Source: Sphingomonas sp. Y57
Lineage (GTDB): Bacteria; Pseudomonadota; Alphaproteobacteria; Sphingomonadales; Sphingomonadaceae
Reading direction: 5' to 3'
NCBI RefSeq assembly: GCF_001015195.1
Contig: NZ_LDES01000095.1
Location: 20,441 to 84,440 of the forward strand
DNA: 64,000 nt
The notes under the pieces are model-generated. The model saw only the letters and a list, made by a program, of their open reading frames with translations. It made no database searches and had not been told where the DNA came from. Both the position numbers and the translations under genes were made by a program. The stretch's first letter is position 1; each line of letters starts with the position of its first letter. This document shows positions 60,698 to 64,000 of the stretch, one piece after another.

Positions 60698-63139
60698 TCA
60701 GAAGCGGGTCGAGACGCCGAGTCCGATTGTCCGCGGCTGCGCGGTGGCGACCTCCGCGAGATTCGCCGCCGGAAACCCGTATTTCTGACCGAGCTGCGCA
60801 CGCACGTCGAACAGGTTCTTGACGAAACCACGGACCGTGACCGGCCCGAGCATGACGCTCGCGCGCAGATCGACCGTCACATGGTCGGGCAGGCAATATT
60901 GAACCGTGCCGCAAGCCCCGAAGGCCGTGCTGCGCTTGTCGGCATAGCGCAAAGTTGCGCCGATGGCGGGACGAAAGGAGACATCGCGCATCTCATAATC
61001 ACCGTTGAGGCTTGCCGTGAACTTCGGAACGTTCGGCAGGCGCTCGTGTCGCGCGCCGCCCAGCGCGGCCTCCGCACGGTTGAGCTTCGCATCCTGATAA
61101 GCGAAGGCGCCGCTCACCGTCAGATCCCGGACCGGCCGCACCGTCAGCACCAGCTCGCCGCCGTCGACCGTCGCGCCGCCGGTGGCGTTGCCGATCACGC
61201 TGAAGCCGCTGACGAAGCGGACGATCTGTATGTCGCTCCAGTCGATATGGAACGCCGACAACTCGACCCCGAGACTGCCGCTCGCATTCGCCCCCTTGAA
61301 GCCGAGCTCATAGCTCTTGATGCGATCGGCATCGAAGGGAGCCGCCGGCACCGGATTTCCGGCGAAATCGGCGATGTCGTAATTTGGGCCGCCGGGGCGA
61401 TATCCGGTCGCATAACGCGCATAGACGGCCGCGGTCGGGCTGAAGCGATAGCTCGCATTGGCGAGATAGGTGAACACGCCCTCGCTCGACCGGCGGGGTG
61501 CGGCGACCGCGAACAGGCTGGTCGATTCATAGCGCTGCTTGTTCTTGGCGTAGCGGACACCCGCCGAGACGTCGAAATTGTCGATCAGCTCATAAGTGGC
61601 ATTGGCGAAGGCGGCATATTCCTTGTACCGGGTCGGCGCCGACAAACGGTAGAGCACATTGGGTGCCGGCTGCCCGGCGAGATCGCGCAACACGAAGTCC
61701 TGCTCATTGCCGACATCCTCATTGGTGTAGAAACCGCCGATCAGCCATTTAAAGCGCGTGTCACCATTGGATGACGCACGCACCTCCTGGGTGAATTTGT
61801 CGAACGGCTTGCTGTTGAGATAGCCGAAGGCGCTGTAGGGCAGGCCAAAGGCCGAATAGGCCGCCGTCAGATCGAGAATATAGTCGGTTTTGATATGCTG
61901 GTAGCTGGTGATCGATGTGATCGTCGCGGGGCCGGCGTCATAGGTCAGCGTGCCACTGGCTAGCCGGATCTTGGTGTCGAAGAACTCGTTGAACTGCCGC
62001 CGCTGGCTGAGCCTATTGTCGACGGGGCGGCCGGCGAGCGTGTAATCGGCGGCGATCGAGCCGTCGCGCTTGATATTCTGGGCGAAAGCCGAGAGGCGGA
62101 CCTCGAGCGCGTCGCTGGCCTGGAAGCCGATATCGAGGCGCCCGCCATAAATGTCCGAGCGGTTCACGTCCCTGTCGCCGAGCGTAAGATTGTCGATATA
62201 GCCGCCGTCGCGCGAATAATAGGCGCTCGCCCGGACCGCGAGCTTCTCGTTCAGCGGCAGATTGATCGCCGATACCGCGCTGTAGTTGGTGCCGCCGGCC
62301 CGGGTCGACGAGAGTTCGCCGCGCGCCTGGACTTCCAGCTTGCTGGGGTTGGGAGCCTTGCTCGCATATTTCAGCAGGCCGCCCATCGTGCTCGCGCCGT
62401 AGAGCGTGCCTTGCGGACCGCGCAGCAACTCGACCCGATCGACATCGAACAGTGCGGCATCCAGCGCGATGTCGGCGGCGTTGGAGAAGGCATTGGTGCC
62501 GCCGACGGGCACATCGTCCAGATAGATGCCCACGGTCGGGCCGAGATCGGCGCCGACGGTGATGCCGCGGATCACGATCTGCGTCTGGCCGGCGCCGAGC
62601 GTGGTGATGCTGACCCCCGGGATCTTGTCGACGAAATCGAGAAGCTGGCTGGCGCCGCGCTTCTCGATCGCGCTGGCGGTCAGCACCGCGACCGACTGCG
62701 GCACCTCGATCAGACGTTCATCGCGCTTCTGCGCGGTGACGATGATGTCCTGGGCGCTCTCGTCATCCGCCGCGGCGCTTCCGGCGAAGCTTTCCCCCGG
62801 CGCCGCTGCCGGCCTTGCCGCGACCGGCCGATCGGCGACGATGGTGAAGGTCTGGGAGCCGGTACCGCGCGCGACGAGACCCGTGCCCCCCAACAGGGTC
62901 TGCAGCGCCTGCTCGACCGACATCGCGCCGCGCACTGCGTTGGTCCGCTTGCCCGCCGTGATCTTGCGCGACGCCGCGATCTGAACGTCGGCCTGCCGGC
63001 CAAGCGCCGAAATCCCGCTGCTGGCTTCCTGCGCCGGAATGTCGAAGGTCTTGATCTGCGCGACTGCCGGTGACGTCGCGGTCACGCAGATGATCGCCGC
63101 GGACGCCATCCATGCCTGTCGAGCCATGAAACTGCTCAT
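60698..63139 (-). CDS. TonB-dependent receptor with N-terminal STN signalling domain
   Basis: 813 aa. Signal peptide ending in AVAQ (about 28), STN domain (FDIPAQEASSGISALGRQADV, about 30-105, read in pieces), TonB box DIIVTAQKRDERL, plug with DRVELLRGPQGTLYGAST, barrel with YARYATGYRPGGPN and end signature QPRTIGLGVSTRF. The STN domain and the FecR gene 90 bases upstream make a surface-signalling pair. AGGGGGG precedes the ATG. Heads the nine-gene peptide operon that ends with dgcN. Related to the STN-TBDR at 11787-14294. Confidence 0.96.
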   Translation of the reverse strand: MSSFMARQAWMASAAIICVTATSPAVAQIKTFDIPAQEASSGISALGRQADVQIAASRKITAGKRTNAVRGAMSVEQALQTLLGGTGLVARGTGSQTFTIVADRPVAARPAAAPGESFAGSAAADDESAQDIIVTAQKRDERLIEVPQSVAVLTASAIEKRGASQLLDFVDKIPGVSITTLGAGQTQIVIRGITVGADLGPTVGIYLDDVPVGGTNAFSNAADIALDAALFDVDRVELLRGPQGTLYGASTMGGLLKYASKAPNPSKLEVQARGELSSTRAGGTNYSAVSAINLPLNEKLAVRASAYYSRDGGYIDNLTLGDRDVNRSDIYGGRLDIGFQASDALEVRLSAFAQNIKRDGSIAADYTLAGRPVDNRLSQRRQFNEFFDTKIRLASGTLTYDAGPATITSITSYQHIKTDYILDLTAAYSAFGLPYSAFGYLNSKPFDKFTQEVRASSNGDTRFKWLIGGFYTNEDVGNEQDFVLRDLAGQPAPNVLYRLSAPTRYKEYAAFANATYELIDNFDVSAGVRYAKNKQRYESTSLFAVAAPRRSSEGVFTYLANASYRFSPTAAVYARYATGYRPGGPNYDIADFAGNPVPAAPFDADRIKSYELGFKGANASGSLGVELSAFHIDWSDIQIVRFVSGFSVIGNATGGATVDGGELVLTVRPVRDLTVSGAFAYQDAKLNRAEAALGGARHERLPNVPKFTASLNGDYEMRDVSFRPAIGATLRYADKRSTAFGACGTVQYCLPDHVTVDLRASVMLGPVTVRGFVKNLFDVRAQLGQKYGFPAANLAEVATAQPRTIGLGVSTRF

Positions 63140-63229
63140 CTCGAAAACCCCCCTTGTTCCGCGCCCCCAGCGGCGCTTCTGGAACCAAGAGGCCTCGGCG
63201 CGGTCCTTCCTAGGATCGACATGAAATTT

Positions 63230-64000
63230 TTATGACGGCGCCCGGCCGACGAGAATGCGATCCGGCGACGAGAGATCGACGGGGACCTCGAGGCTGGTGT
63301 GGATCATCGCCGCGAACCCCGCCGGATCGTCGGTGCGGAACAGTCCGTCGAAGCGCTCCATATTCAGCGCCGGATCGACGATGACGAGCTGGCGCCGGTT
63401 ATAGCGATTGAACTCCGTAACCGCCTCGCCGAGCGGCTGCCCGACCAGATCGATCTTGCCGCTGCGCCAGGCGAGCGCCCGGTCGACATCGGACGCCTGG
63501 CTCGCGGCCCGCTCGATCGCGGCATTGTCGCCGATGAACGCCCGGTCGCCGGCGGCGAGGCGGATGCGGTGACCGTCGGCGCCGTTCGCCCAGGCCTCGA
63601 CCGTACCCTCGGTGACGAGAACCTCGGCGCCGCCGTCCAGCCGGCGCACCGAAAAGGCTGTGCCCAGCGCCTGGACCCGTACCCGACCGGCTTCGACCAG
63701 GAAGGGGCGGCTCGCATCCTTGGCGACCTGGAACCACGCCTCGCCCTCCCTGATCGAAACCCGGCGCAGGCTATCGCGCATGTCGACGGCCACCACGCTC
63801 CGGGTGTTGATCGCGGCGGTCGATCCGTCGGTTAGCGGCACCCGGCGGATCTCGCCGATGTCGGTCCTGTAGGTCGTGCCGGATAGCAGGAAACCGACCC
63901 CTGCGAGCGAGGCCGCAAGCGCCGCGCCGCCCCCGGCCAGCACCCACCGCCGCCCGACGCGCGGCACGGCGGGGGCAGGCTCGCGCGCATCCAGCAGCGC
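63230..64000 (-). CDS. FecR-type regulator, partial (N-terminus beyond window)
   Basis: The frame is open to the window edge, so the first part is missing. Seen: one membrane helix (WVLAGGGAALAASLAGVGFLL), the FecR domain (VPLTDGSTAAINTRS, REGEAWFQVAKDASRPFLVEAG) and a C-terminal STN-like part (VTEFNRYNRRQLVIVD). It should control an ECF sigma factor encoded just outside the window, acting with the STN-TBDR downstream. The GTG at 63967 is in frame but lies just before the membrane helix and is not the start. Confidence 0.93.
   Translation of the reverse strand, partial: ALLDAREPAPAVPRVGRRWVLAGGGAALAASLAGVGFLLSGTTYRTDIGEIRRVPLTDGSTAAINTRSVVAVDMRDSLRRVSIREGEAWFQVAKDASRPFLVEAGRVRVQALGTAFSVRRLDGGAEVLVTEGTVEAWANGADGHRIRLAAGDRAFIGDNAAIERAASQASDVDRALAWRSGKIDLVGQPLGEAVTEFNRYNRRQLVIVDPALNMERFDGLFRTDDPAGFAAMIHTSLEVPVDLSSPDRILVGRAPS

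Noticed and set aside
1..64000. CRISPR arrays, insertion sequences, prophage, tRNA or rRNA genes
   Set aside because: Looked for spaced repeats, transposase motifs and tRNA-like cloverleaf ends; none seen.

Overview
The window looks like chromosomal DNA of a high-GC alphaproteobacterium, most likely a sphingomonad (order Sphingomonadales). This is inferred from five TonB-dependent receptors (TBDRs), two FecI/FecR-type signalling sets, a DUF3422 protein, Spinster-like MFS carriers and CocE/S9/M24 peptidases. There is no rRNA, tRNA, insertion sequence or CRISPR. Nearly every gene belongs to a chain of peptide and amino-acid utilisation loci.

Region 1 (1-3033, + strand): the 3' part of a TBDR, then D-serine ammonia-lyase (dsdA). 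Region 2 (3126-15848, - strand, read right to left): ECF sigma factor, FecR, STN-domain TBDR, MFS carrier, M19 dipeptidase homologue, truncated aldo/keto reductase, CocE-type X-Pro peptidase, metal-dependent amidohydrolase, ornithine-cyclodeaminase-family reductase (OCD), and a frameshifted trans-3-hydroxy-L-proline dehydratase. Region 3 (16131-31663): a second copy of the same gene set under different control. The - strand carries M19, CocE, D-amino-acid dehydrogenase and OCD. Divergently, the + strand carries a TBDR, an S9 peptidase and a beta-lactamase-fold protein. A second MFS carrier, a GntR regulator and a third M19 follow. Four copies of an ATTGGATAAAATC-like element lie upstream of these genes and look like the GntR operator.

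Region 4 (31721-37386): Lrp-type regulator divergent from putA, then a small ORF and DUF3422. Region 5 (37756-50649): a TBDR / aldehyde dehydrogenase / aminopeptidase P operon; a two-gene regulator (half TIM barrel, plus TIM barrel fused to AAA+ and Fis domains); and, divergently, an HpcH/HpaI aldolase / amidohydrolase-2 / MFS / FMN 2-hydroxyacid dehydrogenase operon. Region 6 (50813-64000, - strand): FecR (cut by the window edge), STN-TBDR, S9 peptidase, cyclophilin, MFS, CocE, aminopeptidase P, and a dgcA/dgcN-like pair, most joined by start/stop overlaps.

Working model (inference): TBDRs import peptides rich in proline and D-residues. MFS carriers move them across the inner membrane. S9, CocE, M24, M19 and amidohydrolase enzymes, with a cytoplasmic prolyl isomerase, cut them. 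DsdA, DadA, DgcA/DgcN, the 3-hydroxyproline dehydratase and the OCD reductases handle D-Ser, D-amino acids, D-Glu and imino acids. Several routes meet at delta1-pyrroline-2-carboxylate, then L-proline, then PutA. No substrate can be read from the sequence itself.
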